A stretch of 64,000 bases of DNA from Pseudoxanthomonas indica (GTDB taxonomy: Bacteria > Pseudomonadota > Gammaproteobacteria > Xanthomonadales > Xanthomonadaceae). Positions 18,875-27,655 of the stretch are shown here, in pieces. Within the stretch, counting starts at the first letter, position 1; each line of letters opens with the position of its first letter. Under the pieces are notes generated by a model, which saw only the letters and a list, made by a program, of their open reading frames with translations, did not search any database and was not told the origin of the DNA. The stretch is from the NCBI RefSeq assembly GCF_900167565.1, contig NZ_FUZV01000002.1:62001-126000 (forward strand). Reading direction: 5' to 3'. The position numbers and the translations under genes were made by a program.

Positions 18875-20199
18875 AGTGGCTGCTGCCCGCGCTGCTCACC
18901 CTGGTCCTGGCAGCCTGCGGCACGGCGCCGAAGAAATCCGCTCCTCCCGCTGCCGGCGGCGGCCACCACAAGCCCGCTGCCGGTAGCACGGTGGTGCGCG
19001 GCGGCGGCAGCCAAAGTACCCGCGACTGCTCGTTCTACGCGCCCGCGCAGGAAGACCCGGGCAAGCGCGGCAACTACACCGCCGGTGGCCTGTATGCGCC
19101 GGGCGTCTCCGACACCACGCCCGATCACGTGCCGGATCTGGACTGCATCGCCGAACCGCTGGTGACCAGCGAAGCGCGCTCGCCCGTCGGCAACCGCTCG
19201 CCGTACAAAGTGCTCGGCAAGCAGTACAAGGTGATGGACGACGTGCATGGCTATGTCGAGAAAGGCACGGCGTCGTACTACGGCAACAAGTTCCATGGCC
19301 GGCTGACCTCCAACCGCGAGGTCTACGACATGTACGCCTACTCGGCCGCGCACAAGACCCTGCCACTGCCCAGCTTCGCGCTGGTGACCAACCTGGACAA
19401 CGGCGAGTCGGTGATCGTGCGGGTCAATGACCGCGGGCCGTTCCATGACGGCCGGGTGATCGATCTGAGTTATGCCGCCGCCATCCGCCTGGGCATCACC
19501 CAGCGCGGCACCGGCCGGGTGGAGGTGCGCGCGCTGACGCCCGAGGACATGCGCAGCGGCGAGCTGGCCAAGCGCCAGGCAGCGGCGCGTACCGGCACCC
19601 CGCGCGTGGCCGCGGCGGTGCCTGCGGCAGCGACCACCGTCGCCGCCGCCAACAGCGCGATGGATCGGATGGTCGAGCAGCTGCCCGCCCGCAGCGCCGC
19701 GGTGCCGGCCAGCGTGGCCGCGCGTGCGGCGTCGCCACGCTTCCATGTCGATGCGCAGGCCGGCGACACGCCCAGCGCCGATGACTTCGACGCCTGGCTC
19801 AAGGCCAACCACGTCAACGTGGCGACCGGCAAACCCGGCGCACCGGATGCGCGTGTGGCCACGGCCAGCGGAGCGGCGACTGCGGTCGCCGCGCCGGCGG
19901 TGGTGGCGTCCACGTCGCCGCCGTCCACCCGCACCGCAGCTGCGCCTGCTCCGAACCGCGCGGCAGTGGGCGCCATGCAGCTGCAGGTCGCCAGCTTCGC
20001 CAGCCGCGAGAACGCCGACCGCGCGCTGGCGCGGCTGCTGGCCGCCGGCATCGATGACGCCAGCTTGAGCGATGTGCAGAGCAATGGTCGCGTGCTGTGG
20101 CGCCTGCGCGTCGGTGCGGCCGATGCGGCGCGCGCCGATGAACTGGCCGGCCGGATCGCCAGCCTCGGTTTTGCCCGTCCGCAACTGGTGCGCGAGTAA
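18871..20199 (+). CDS. rlpA: Septal-ring lytic transglycosylase RlpA
   Basis: 442 residues. The N-terminus is a lipoprotein signal (lipobox LAACG). The double-psi beta-barrel domain lies around residues 125-225 and contains GTASYYGNKFHGRLTSN and the catalytic-site segment VNDRGPFHDGRVIDLS. A long Ala/Thr-rich linker (about 235-365) leads to a C-terminal SPOR domain (about 368-440; MQLQVASFASRENADRAL), which binds denuded glycan at the septum. In Pseudomonas such RlpA cleaves naked glycan strands. The start overlaps mltB by 4 bp, pairing two transglycosylase genes. Confidence 0.92.
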   Translation: MKWLLPALLTLVLAACGTAPKKSAPPAAGGGHHKPAAGSTVVRGGGSQSTRDCSFYAPAQEDPGKRGNYTAGGLYAPGVSDTTPDHVPDLDCIAEPLVTSEARSPVGNRSPYKVLGKQYKVMDDVHGYVEKGTASYYGNKFHGRLTSNREVYDMYAYSAAHKTLPLPSFALVTNLDNGESVIVRVNDRGPFHDGRVIDLSYAAAIRLGITQRGTGRVEVRALTPEDMRSGELAKRQAAARTGTPRVAAAVPAAATTVAAANSAMDRMVEQLPARSAAVPASVAARAASPRFHVDAQAGDTPSADDFDAWLKANHVNVATGKPGAPDARVATASGAATAVAAPAVVASTSPPSTRTAAAPAPNRAAVGAMQLQVASFASRENADRALARLLAAGIDDASLSDVQSNGRVLWRLRVGAADAARADELAGRIASLGFARPQLVRE

Positions 20200-20321
20200 G
20201 CGTAGATGCGCGGGATTTTTTCCTGCGGATTGCAGTCAAAGCGCCGCTGTCTCCCTAAAATGTCACCCTTTCAATCACCTTCCAGGAACGGGCCGCGCGC
20301 CTCGTCAGGAGTACGCAACAG

Positions 20322-21524
20322 ATGAAGTTCCGCCTTGCCTTGGCCGCCCTGGCCACCACCGCGATTGGTGTGGCCATCGCGCAGACCCCGGCGCCGGTTC
20401 CCGCGCCGGCCCCTGCGGCTCCGGCCGAGTCGGTCGCCATCCCGCCCGCGCCCAAGCCGGCAGGCACCGCCTACGTGCTGATCGACTACACCACCGGCCA
20501 GGTGCTGGCAGGCGAGAACTACCAGCAGCGCGTGGAGCCGGCCAGCATCACCAAGGTGATGACCTCGTACGTGCTCGCCGCTGAGCAGAAGAACGGCAAG
20601 ATCCGCCCCACCGACCAGGTGATGATGAGCGAACGCGCCTGGCGCGAAGGCGGCGCCGGCACCGATGGCAGCTACAGCGGCTTTGCAGTCAACCAGACCG
20701 CGCCGTTGCTGGACATGGAAAAGGGCATGGCCGTGCAGTCGGGCAACGACGCCGCCATCGCCCTGGCCGAGCACGCCGCCGGCAGCCAGGAGGCCTTCGC
20801 CTCGCTGATGAACAACTACGCCGCCAAGATCGGCATGAAGGGCTCGCACTTCGTCAACGCCCACGGCCTGTCGGCGCCGGAACACTACTCCACCGCCTAC
20901 GATCTGGCCCTGCTGGGTCGCGCGCTGATCCACGACTATCCCGAAACCTACGCCTTCAACAAGATCAAGGAATTCACGGTCGGCACGATCACCCAGCCCA
21001 ACCGCAACCTGTTGTTGTGGCGCGACGCCAGCGTCGACGGCATCAAGACCGGCCACCACTCCGGCGCCGGCTACTGCCTGATGAGTTCGGCCAAGCGCGG
21101 CGATCAGCGCCTGGTGGCGGTGGTGATGGGTTCCACCTCGGAAAAACAGCGCGCCGAAGACAGCCTGGCGCTGCTGAACTGGGGTTTCCGCTTCTACGAA
21201 ACCCATCGTCTGTATGAGCCGGGCAAGGTCATCGCCAGCCAGAAGGTGTGGAAGGGCAAGGCCGACAAGATCCAGCTCGGCGTCGGCGAGCCGATGCTGG
21301 TCAGTGTGCCGCGTGGCCGCTATGCCGATCTCAAGCCGAGCATGAATGTGCCCAAGACGCTGGTGGCGCCGATCACCCAGGGCCAGGCTATTGGCGAGGT
21401 CAAGGTGACGCTCGATGGCAAGGTCGTCGCGCAGGCGCCGCTGGTGGCGGTCTCCGCAGTGGAAGAAGCCGGCTTCTTCAAGCGTCTGTGGGACGCGTTC
21501 TGGATGTGGTGGGAGTCGGACTGA
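20322..21524 (+). CDS. dacA: D-alanyl-D-alanine carboxypeptidase (PBP5/6 type)
   Basis: 400 residues with a cleavable signal peptide (to about residue 21). It removes the terminal D-Ala of pentapeptide stems in the periplasm. Active-site motifs are complete: Ser75-Ile-Thr-Lys78, Ser140-Gly-Asn142 and Lys242-Thr-Gly. The C-terminal PBP5-associated domain and an amphipathic tail (FFKRLWDAFWMWWESD) for membrane attachment are present. It follows rlpA after a 122-bp gap with an AT-rich stretch that could hold its own promoter, and it ends at a strong intrinsic terminator. Confidence 0.95.
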   Translation: MKFRLALAALATTAIGVAIAQTPAPVPAPAPAAPAESVAIPPAPKPAGTAYVLIDYTTGQVLAGENYQQRVEPASITKVMTSYVLAAEQKNGKIRPTDQVMMSERAWREGGAGTDGSYSGFAVNQTAPLLDMEKGMAVQSGNDAAIALAEHAAGSQEAFASLMNNYAAKIGMKGSHFVNAHGLSAPEHYSTAYDLALLGRALIHDYPETYAFNKIKEFTVGTITQPNRNLLLWRDASVDGIKTGHHSGAGYCLMSSAKRGDQRLVAVVMGSTSEKQRAEDSLALLNWGFRFYETHRLYEPGKVIASQKVWKGKADKIQLGVGEPMLVSVPRGRYADLKPSMNVPKTLVAPITQGQAIGEVKVTLDGKVVAQAPLVAVSAVEEAGFFKRLWDAFWMWWESD

Positions 21525-21556
21525 TCGCCACGCGATCCTCCTTCAGGATTCATCGG

Positions 21557-21584
21557 TCCCCCGCGAAAGCGGGGGATTTTTTTT
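21557..21584 (+). terminator. Intrinsic terminator after dacA
   Basis: A perfect 8-bp GC-rich stem (TCCCCCGC / GCGGGGGA) with a GAAA tetraloop is followed directly by eight T residues. This is a textbook rho-independent terminator closing the peptidoglycan gene block. Confidence 0.93.
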
Positions 21585-21778
21585 GCCTGGCCGCCACAAA
21601 GTTGATGCGAATTCCGTCGCCAGAACGCCTTGATCGGTATTTTTACGGACGTCGCCAAGCAGGATCGGCAGAATCAAGCGGCCACATCTTCACAATCCAT
21701 CGACGTATCCCAACGTCATCATGTCTGGGCAAAAAGGGCCGCTTCATTTTCGAAATTGCAGACATAAGGAGGGTTGGA

Positions 21779-22048
21779 ATGTTCCTGACCAAGAACAATC
21801 AGGCAATGGCACGCACGCTTTGCGTGGCTATCGTCGCCGCAGTGGGCCTGGGTGGCTGCGCCACCTACAAAGACGAGTTCGCGACGATCAATTCACGCCT
21901 GGATTCGCTCGACCAGAAGGTCCAGGGCGCAGCCCAGAGCGCTGAATCCGCCAATCAGTCGGCGCAGCAGGCCAACCAACGGCTGGATGCATTGGAAGGC
22001 CGCGTCCAGGCGATCGAAGCAGCACCGGCCCGCAAGCCGCGCGGTTGA
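21779..22048 (+). CDS. Lpp/OprI-like alanine-zipper lipoprotein
   Basis: 89 residues. A strong Shine-Dalgarno (AAGGAGG) lies about 7 nt before the ATG, which decides the start. The lipobox is GLGGCA; after it comes a ~50-residue helix with Ala, Leu and Asn/Gln at heptad positions (INSRLDSLDQKVQ ... ANQRLDALEGRVQ), as in the trimeric murein lipoproteins Lpp and OprI. The C-terminus is RKPRG, not the YRK that Lpp uses for covalent attachment, so peptidoglycan cross-linking is uncertain. An L,D-transpeptidase gene follows, the enzyme class that attaches Lpp. Confidence 0.8.
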   Translation: MFLTKNNQAMARTLCVAIVAAVGLGGCATYKDEFATINSRLDSLDQKVQGAAQSAESANQSAQQANQRLDALEGRVQAIEAAPARKPRG

Positions 22049-22064
22049 TCGCTCTGCGTAATGG

Positions 22065-22886
22065 GTGTCGAATGGCGTGAACCCGAGAACCGGTGACCTT
22101 GGTTGGCCACCGGTCTCTTTTCCTCACCCCGTCTCAGTTCCAGGGAATCGTCTCATCAAAACTTGCCTATACCCCGCGATCCGGGCCGCATCCGGCGCAC
22201 TTGCGTTGGCGCTTGCATTAGCCAGCTTCGACGCTACCAGCGCCGAGAGTGACGTTGCGCCACAGCCTTTCAACGTCGACCAGCTTCCGCCCGGGCAAGG
22301 TGTGTCCGATACCGTGATCGAGTTGGCGGGCTGGGTTGTCGCCACCAAGGACAACCAGGGCTATCCGTTCGCGATCATGGACAAGGATGCCGCCCAGATC
22401 CTGGTGTTCGGCAGCGATGGCCGCCTGCGCGGCGCAACGCCCGGACTGTTTGGTTCGGCGGTCGGTGATCATTCCGCTCCCGGCGTCGCGGGACTCGCAC
22501 TGCGCGAGATTCCAGGGCGCGATCGCACCACGCCTGCGGGTCGCTTCGTGGGCGGTTACGGCCCATCGACCGACGCCGGCCGCGTGCTGTGGGTCGACTA
22601 CGATTCCGCGGTGTCCATGCACCCGACCGCTACCGGCGTCCCTGCCGAGCGGCGCGTCGAACGTCTCGCATCGCCTGAGCCGGACGACAACCGTGTCACC
22701 CACGGTTGCATCAATGTCCCGCCCGAATTCTACGAGCAGGTCATCCGGCAGACGTTTGAACGCGGCGGCGTGTTCTACATCCTGCCCGACACGGACTCGC
22801 TGGCCGAGACCTTTCCGGAGTTCGCGCAAAGTCGCGCGACGGCGCAACACCACGAGGGCGGAAAAGCAGAACGCTCCCCCAAGTGA
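22065..22886 (+). CDS. L,D-transpeptidase-like (YkuD) protein, start uncertain
   Basis: YkuD-type catalytic motif THGCINVP (nucleophile Cys) near residue 220, with SMHPTATGVP before it, marks an L,D-transpeptidase or a related YkuD enzyme acting on peptidoglycan stem peptides in the periplasm. The given GTG start yields 273 residues, but its first ~30 codons cross an intrinsic-terminator hairpin and do not look like a signal peptide. A good signal sequence starts at residue 31 (IKTCLYPAIR, Ala/Leu core, ATSA cleavage). There the first codon is ATC at 22155, 8 nt after an AGGGA ribosome-binding site. The true N-terminus is therefore open. Confidence 0.7.
   Translation: MSNGVNPRTGDLGWPPVSFPHPVSVPGNRLIKTCLYPAIRAASGALALALALASFDATSAESDVAPQPFNVDQLPPGQGVSDTVIELAGWVVATKDNQGYPFAIMDKDAAQILVFGSDGRLRGATPGLFGSAVGDHSAPGVAGLALREIPGRDRTTPAGRFVGGYGPSTDAGRVLWVDYDSAVSMHPTATGVPAERRVERLASPEPDDNRVTHGCINVPPEFYEQVIRQTFERGGVFYILPDTDSLAETFPEFAQSRATAQHHEGGKAERSPK
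22084..22122 (+). terminator. Intrinsic terminator after the Lpp-like gene
   Basis: An inverted repeat built on GAGA(A)CCGGTG and CACCGGTCTC, with a TTGG-type loop region and a TCTTTT tail, lies about 36 nt past the lipoprotein stop. It has one bulged A and one mismatch. It is probably the lipoprotein terminator, yet it lies within the apparent open frame of the following transpeptidase gene. Confidence 0.75.
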
Positions 22887-22895
22887 GGGCGCTGC

Positions 22896-24536
22896 TCAAC
22901 CGCGCCGATTCGCGCCTTGCCCCTGCAACACCGCATGGACCTTGGTCGCCAGCTGTTCGATGGTGAAAGGCTTGGGCAGGAACGCCACGCCCGCATCCAG
23001 GATGCCGTTGTGCACCACTGCGTTGCGGGTATAGCCGGTGGTGAACAGCACCTTCAGATCCGGACGCATCGCCAGTGCGCGATCGGCCAGTTCGCGGCCG
23101 TTGATGTCGGGCATCACGATGTCGGTGAACAACAGATCCACCCGCGGCTGCACCGTCAGTTGCTCCAACGCCTGGTTGGCGTCGGCGGCCTGGATCACCG
23201 TGTAACCCAGTTCGCGCAGCGCATCGACTGACATGTGTCGGACGGCGGCTTCGTCCTCCACCACCAGGATGATCTGCTCCAGGCTGCCGGTTGGCGTCGC
23301 CTGGAATACGCGTTGGCTGGCTTCGCTCTGCGACTGGGCGTGATGGCGCGGCAGGTACACCTTGACCGTGGTGCCCTGGCCAATCTCCGAATAAATCTTG
23401 ACGTGGCCACCGGACTGTTTGACGAAGCCATAGACCTGGCTCAAACCCAGGCCCGTGCCCTTGCCCACGCCCTTGGTGGTGTAGAAGGGATCGAAGGCGC
23501 GTTCGATGACATCGGCCGACATCCCGATGCCGGTATCGCTGACGCAGATCAGCACGTACTGGCCTTCTTCCACTTCGTCATGCGACTGCGCGTAGCGATC
23601 ATCCAGATCCGCGTTGGCGGTTTCGATGGTCAGCTTGCCGCCGCTGGGCATGGCGTCGCGTGCGTTCACCGCCAGATTGACCAGCGCATGCTCCAGCTGC
23701 GCGGCATCGGCGAAGGCTTGCCACAAGCCGCCGGCCAGCACGGTTTCCACGCGCACCTGCTCGCCGATGGTCCGGCGCAGCATTTCGGACATGCCGCTGA
23801 CCAGTTTGTTGGCGTCCACCGCCAACGGCACCAGCGGCTGCTGGCGTGAGAAAGCGAGCAGGCGCGCGGTCAGCACCGAGGCGCGCTGCGCACCTTGCAC
23901 GGCGTTCTCCAGATTGCTGGCCAGCTTGGGATGCTCGTTGCCGGTCAGGCGCCGCTTGGCCATGTCGAGCGAGCCGATGATGATCGCCAGCATGTTGTTG
24001 AAGTCGTGGGCGATGCCGCCGGTCAGCTGGCCCAGTGATTCCATCTTCTGCAACTGGCGCACTTGCCCCTGCGCTTCACTGCGTCGCCGTCCTTCGCTCT
24101 CCAGCGCCAGCGTGCGTTCGGCGACGCGCTGTTCCAGCGCCTCGTTGAGTTCGCGCAACTTGGCATCGCTGTGCAGCTGGCCTTCGTAGGCGGTGAACAT
24201 GCCATGCACCAGCGCGATGATCAGCGCCGCCGTGGACCAGTAGAATGCCATTGCGATCCAACCGTCCGGCCAGTTCAGGCGCAAGGCATCCGACGGCGGT
24301 ATGAAGAAGTACTGGCACAGCAGACCCGACAGCAGCGCGGCCAGCAAACCCGGCCCCAGACCACCCAGAAACACGGTGATCAGTACGGCTGCCAGCGAGA
24401 CCAGGAAAGGCGAACCTTCCAGCGCGTCGCCGACGTGGAAACGCGCCCATACCGCCAGCACCGTCAGACTCAGCGCAAGCAGATAGCCACGCCAACGCTT
24501 GGAGCGGAACGCCATTGCCGCATTCAGTATGCGCAT
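22896..24536 (-). CDS. Hybrid sensor histidine kinase with receiver
   Basis: 546 residues. The N-terminal ~115 residues hold about four hydrophobic segments resembling the DUF4118/KdpD-type membrane region. A coiled coil (about 120-165) leads to the dimerisation domain with His177 in GGIAHDFNNMLA, then the ATPase domain (VNLAVNARDAMP; DTGIGM; GTGLGL), and a C-terminal receiver (from about 425; phospho-acceptor Asp in LLFTDIVMPDI; TTGYTRN and PKPF). There is no periplasmic sensor domain of size. It is divergent from a stand-alone receiver gene, a plausible phosphorelay partner. The signal is unknown. Confidence 0.88.
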   Translation of the reverse strand: MRILNAAMAFRSKRWRGYLLALSLTVLAVWARFHVGDALEGSPFLVSLAAVLITVFLGGLGPGLLAALLSGLLCQYFFIPPSDALRLNWPDGWIAMAFYWSTAALIIALVHGMFTAYEGQLHSDAKLRELNEALEQRVAERTLALESEGRRRSEAQGQVRQLQKMESLGQLTGGIAHDFNNMLAIIIGSLDMAKRRLTGNEHPKLASNLENAVQGAQRASVLTARLLAFSRQQPLVPLAVDANKLVSGMSEMLRRTIGEQVRVETVLAGGLWQAFADAAQLEHALVNLAVNARDAMPSGGKLTIETANADLDDRYAQSHDEVEEGQYVLICVSDTGIGMSADVIERAFDPFYTTKGVGKGTGLGLSQVYGFVKQSGGHVKIYSEIGQGTTVKVYLPRHHAQSQSEASQRVFQATPTGSLEQIILVVEDEAAVRHMSVDALRELGYTVIQAADANQALEQLTVQPRVDLLFTDIVMPDINGRELADRALAMRPDLKVLFTTGYTRNAVVHNGILDAGVAFLPKPFTIEQLATKVHAVLQGQGANRRG

Positions 24537-24725
24537 CCTGTTCCCCTGGCCGACGCTCGTCGCGCCGCCTTTGTAATGCGGATTCCAACCTTGATCGCGC
24601 CCTGCGTCAAACCCTGCATGAAAGGGCGACTGGCTTCACATCCTGCAAACATCCGCCGCGCTTACTGTAGCGGGCAGGGGTAACGCTAACGTACGCCGGC
24701 GCCCACATCCACATTGGAGGGGGAC

Positions 24726-25172
24726 ATGGAAACGCTGCTCGCTGGAAAACGCGTCCTGGTGGTCGAGGATGAAAGCCTGGTGGCCGAGTTGGTGGCGGAT
24801 ATCGCCGATGACATGTCGGCCGAACGCGTCGGCATCGTCGCCACGGTCGGCCAGGCGCTGAAGAGCATCGCGACCGAGCCCTGGGATCTGGCGATACTGG
24901 ATTTCAACCTGCAAGGCACGCCTTCATGGCCGGTGGCCGAAGCGCTGCGCGATCGCGGCATTCCCTATTTGATGGTCAGCGGCTACGGCCAGGATCTGAT
25001 TGTCGATCCCGGCACGCCCCTGCTGGCCAAGCCGTACAGCGTGGCGGACTTCGTGGCGGCGATCCGTCTGGTCTGCCACGCCACCCCGTCCAGCCACAAC
25101 GTGGCGGGCGCCACGGGTAGTGGCACCCTTGCCGGCTCGGGCGCCCCACCCGTTACGCCACGGCTGCGCTGA
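24726..25172 (+). CDS. Single-domain response regulator
   Basis: 148 residues: one receiver domain and no output domain. Acidic pair ED at 14-15, phospho-acceptor Asp59 (LAILDFNL) and the conserved Lys in LAKPY are present. A GAGGGGG ribosome-binding site just before METLLAGK fixes the start. The last ~30 residues are Ser/Gly/Pro-rich and disordered. Divergent placement next to the hybrid histidine kinase suggests they work together, the receiver acting by protein-protein contact or as a phosphate shuttle. Confidence 0.85.
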   Translation: METLLAGKRVLVVEDESLVAELVADIADDMSAERVGIVATVGQALKSIATEPWDLAILDFNLQGTPSWPVAEALRDRGIPYLMVSGYGQDLIVDPGTPLLAKPYSVADFVAAIRLVCHATPSSHNVAGATGSGTLAGSGAPPVTPRLR

Positions 25173-25173
25173 A

Positions 25174-25545
25174 CTAGTCGGCGGCCAGCCGTGTGCCGCG
25201 CTCGCCGCGTTGCAGCGGGTCGATGCGCAGACTCTGCAAGCGACACACGTCGACATCCTTGTAGACGACGGCGCGGCCATTGCGGAATTGCATCTGGAGA
25301 TCGAACCGGCAACCGGGCTCGCGCACGGCCAGGGTGAAGCTGTCGCCGCCGCCCTGCACGGGCGAGGCCAATGGCCAATCGCGGAAATCCTGATCGACCT
25401 GAGTGGGCTTGACCGCAATGGCGGTCAGGCTGTCATGGGCGCGGTTGACGACTTGCAGGTAGCGGGTCTTGTCGGCTTCGCCGGCCGAGGTGGTCGCCGT
25501 CACAGCGAGCAGGGTGCAGGTCAGCAGCACAGGGGAAAGGCGCAT
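25174..25545 (-). CDS. Small secreted protein of unknown function
   Basis: 123 residues with a clear Sec signal peptide (MRLSPVLLTCTLLAVTATTSAGEA; cleavage after TSA) and a GGAGCAAG ribosome-binding site before the ATG. The mature part is about 100 residues, probably beta-rich, with two cysteines (EPGCRF and DVCRLQ) placed to form a disulfide. I recognise no family. Its stop falls 1 bp after that of the convergent receiver gene. Confidence 0.7.
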   Translation of the reverse strand: MRLSPVLLTCTLLAVTATTSAGEADKTRYLQVVNRAHDSLTAIAVKPTQVDQDFRDWPLASPVQGGGDSFTLAVREPGCRFDLQMQFRNGRAVVYKDVDVCRLQSLRIDPLQRGERGTRLAAD

Positions 25546-25742
25546 GGTCTTGCTCCAGGAGTGAGGTGGGTGACGGCGGAAAGCACACCGTCGGCCCGCA
25601 TCTCGCGCCCCTGGCCCAGGGCCGGCAACGCATTCGGGACGAATCGTCGCCATGGCGGGGTGAATCGTAATAGCCGCACGCGGCGCTTTGCCCGGGCCCG
25701 GCCGACGCATACGATGCCTGCGACTCCCACCGGCAGGACCCC

Positions 25743-26879
25743 ATGAAGATTCGCTTGGGCCAACATCAGATCGGGCTGTGGCCGTACCTGGGCTTGTGGT
25801 CCATCGTGGTGATCGTCTTCGCCATCCAGAGTCTGATGGACGACGCCGTCAGTGATCGCACGGTCTGGCGGGTCACCGATTACCTGCGCTGGTCGATGAT
25901 CCAGTGGTACACCTGGGCCGCGCTGGCGCCGCTGGTGTTCCGCCTGGCCGAACGTGATCCGCTGCAGGCACCGTTCCGCTGGTCCGCGCTGTTGCGGCAG
26001 GCGCGCAACAGCCTGGGCGTGACCTTGTTGGCGGTGATGATTGGCGCGTTCGTTTCCACCTTCCTGCAGAGTGACTCCTTCTTCAACCAACTGGGCCAGT
26101 TCATCGGCAAGCACTTTGCCATTGGCCTGCTGACGTACTGGGCGCTGCTGGCCATCCACCACTTCCTGCACCATCAGGCCGAGAGAACCCGCCGCGAACT
26201 GGAGGCCAGCCGGCTGGCCAGCGAACTGGCGCAATCCCGGCTGCAGGTGTTGAAGACCCAGCTGCAACCGCACTTCCTGTTCAACACGCTGCATGCGGTC
26301 ATCACCCTGCTCGATGAGGACACGCTGTCGGCCGAAGACATGCTGCTGCGCCTGAGCGAGTTGCTGCGTGCGTTCCTGGAAGACTACGACGGCCAGGAGA
26401 TCAGCCTGCGTCGCGAGCTGGAACTGCTCGATCTGTACCTCGGCATCCAGCGCAGGCGCTTCACCGATCGGCTGAGCACGCACATCTACGTGGCGCCCGA
26501 CACGCTGGAGTGCGCCGTGCCCAGCCTGTTGCTGCAACCGCTGGTGGAGAACGCGATCCGCCATGGCATCGGCGCGCATGCCGGCAGTGATCGGGTGGAG
26601 GTTGAAAGTCGCCGCGATGGCGATCACCTGTTGCTGGAAGTGCGCAACTACAACAGCACGCTGGCGTCCTCCGGCAATGGCGGCCATGGCATCGGCCTGT
26701 CCAACAGCCGCCTGCGCCTGCGTGAGCTGTATGGCGAACAGGCCGAGTTGCGGTTGGACCTGATCTATCCGCAGGGCGTGGCCTGCCGGGTGCGCCTGCC
26801 GCTGCGCATCGTGGAAGCCACGCACGCGGACGCCGACAGCGGCGACATCGGCGATGCACCGGAGCATGTGCCCGCATGA
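25743..26879 (+). CDS. LytS/YehU-type sensor histidine kinase
   Basis: 378 residues. Four hydrophobic segments (about 12-30, 52-66, 90-108, 122-140) form the membrane part. The kinase core is the His_kinase family of LytS: phospho-acceptor His177 in LQPHFLFNTLHAV, then LLLQPLVENAIRHGI (N-box) and a Gly-rich GGHGIGLSNSRLRL ATP lid. It overlaps the next gene, a LytTR regulator, by 4 bp, so this is a complete two-component pair. Relatives in Xanthomonadaceae often affect pili, biofilm or cell wall; the signal here is not evident. Confidence 0.9.
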   Translation: MKIRLGQHQIGLWPYLGLWSIVVIVFAIQSLMDDAVSDRTVWRVTDYLRWSMIQWYTWAALAPLVFRLAERDPLQAPFRWSALLRQARNSLGVTLLAVMIGAFVSTFLQSDSFFNQLGQFIGKHFAIGLLTYWALLAIHHFLHHQAERTRRELEASRLASELAQSRLQVLKTQLQPHFLFNTLHAVITLLDEDTLSAEDMLLRLSELLRAFLEDYDGQEISLRRELELLDLYLGIQRRRFTDRLSTHIYVAPDTLECAVPSLLLQPLVENAIRHGIGAHAGSDRVEVESRRDGDHLLLEVRNYNSTLASSGNGGHGIGLSNSRLRLRELYGEQAELRLDLIYPQGVACRVRLPLRIVEATHADADSGDIGDAPEHVPA

Positions 26880-27655
26880 GCCTGTCGGTGCTGGTGGTCG
26901 ACGACGAACCGATTGCGCGCCGCGCGGTGGTGCGGCTGCTGCGCGACGATGTCGACATCGGCGACATCGAGGAGCGGGGCGATGGCGCCGCTGCGGTGAT
27001 GGCGATTCGCGAGCAATCCCCGGATCTGGTGTTCCTGGATATCCAGATGCCGGTGATGACCGGCCTGGACGTATTGGCCAGCATCGGCGCCAGGCAGATG
27101 CCGGCGACCATCTTCGTCACCGCCTACGAGCAGTACGCCGTGCGCGCGTTCGAGGCCAATGCGGTCGACTACCTGGTCAAGCCTTTCAGTCGTGAACGCT
27201 TCGCCGACACGCTGGATCGGGCCAAGGCGCGTCTACGCCTGGCGCGCGGCGGCGGCAGCGTCTCCGCCGAACAGCTGCTGCAGACCCTGGAAAGCCTGCG
27301 CCAGCGCGACAACTGGCTCGAACGCATCCCGGTGCGCAGTGATGAAGCCGTGCTGCTGATCGATGTCGACGACATCGTCTGGATTCGCGCCAATGGCAAC
27401 ACGGTGCAGATCCACCTCAACGGCGCCACCCACGAATTGCGCGAGACCCTGGCCAGCCTGGCCGTACGTTTGAACCCGCGCCACTTCGTGCGCATCCATC
27501 GTTCGGCGGTGATTAACCTGCGCCGGGTCAAGACCATCCATCCCTGGTTCAACGGCCACCACGTGGTCACCCTCGATACCGGCCAGCAGCTGCGCATGAG
27601 CCGCTATCAGCACGAAGCCTTCCTGAAGCTGGTCGGCAACCGCAAGGAAGATTAG
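26876..27655 (+). CDS. LytTR-family response regulator
   Basis: 259 residues: an N-terminal receiver (Asp9/Asp10, phospho-acceptor Asp55 in LVFLDIQMP, Lys in YLVKPF) followed by a linker and a C-terminal LytTR DNA-binding domain (about 150-255; DIVWIRANGNTVQIHL, FVRIHRSAVINLRRV). LytTR domains bind direct repeats with a ten-stranded beta fold, unlike helix-turn-helix regulators. It overlaps the LytS-type kinase by 4 bp, and its stop shares bases with the convergent transporter gene. Target promoters are not identified. Confidence 0.93.
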   Translation: MSLSVLVVDDEPIARRAVVRLLRDDVDIGDIEERGDGAAAVMAIREQSPDLVFLDIQMPVMTGLDVLASIGARQMPATIFVTAYEQYAVRAFEANAVDYLVKPFSRERFADTLDRAKARLRLARGGGSVSAEQLLQTLESLRQRDNWLERIPVRSDEAVLLIDVDDIVWIRANGNTVQIHLNGATHELRETLASLAVRLNPRHFVRIHRSAVINLRRVKTIHPWFNGHHVVTLDTGQQLRMSRYQHEAFLKLVGNRKED

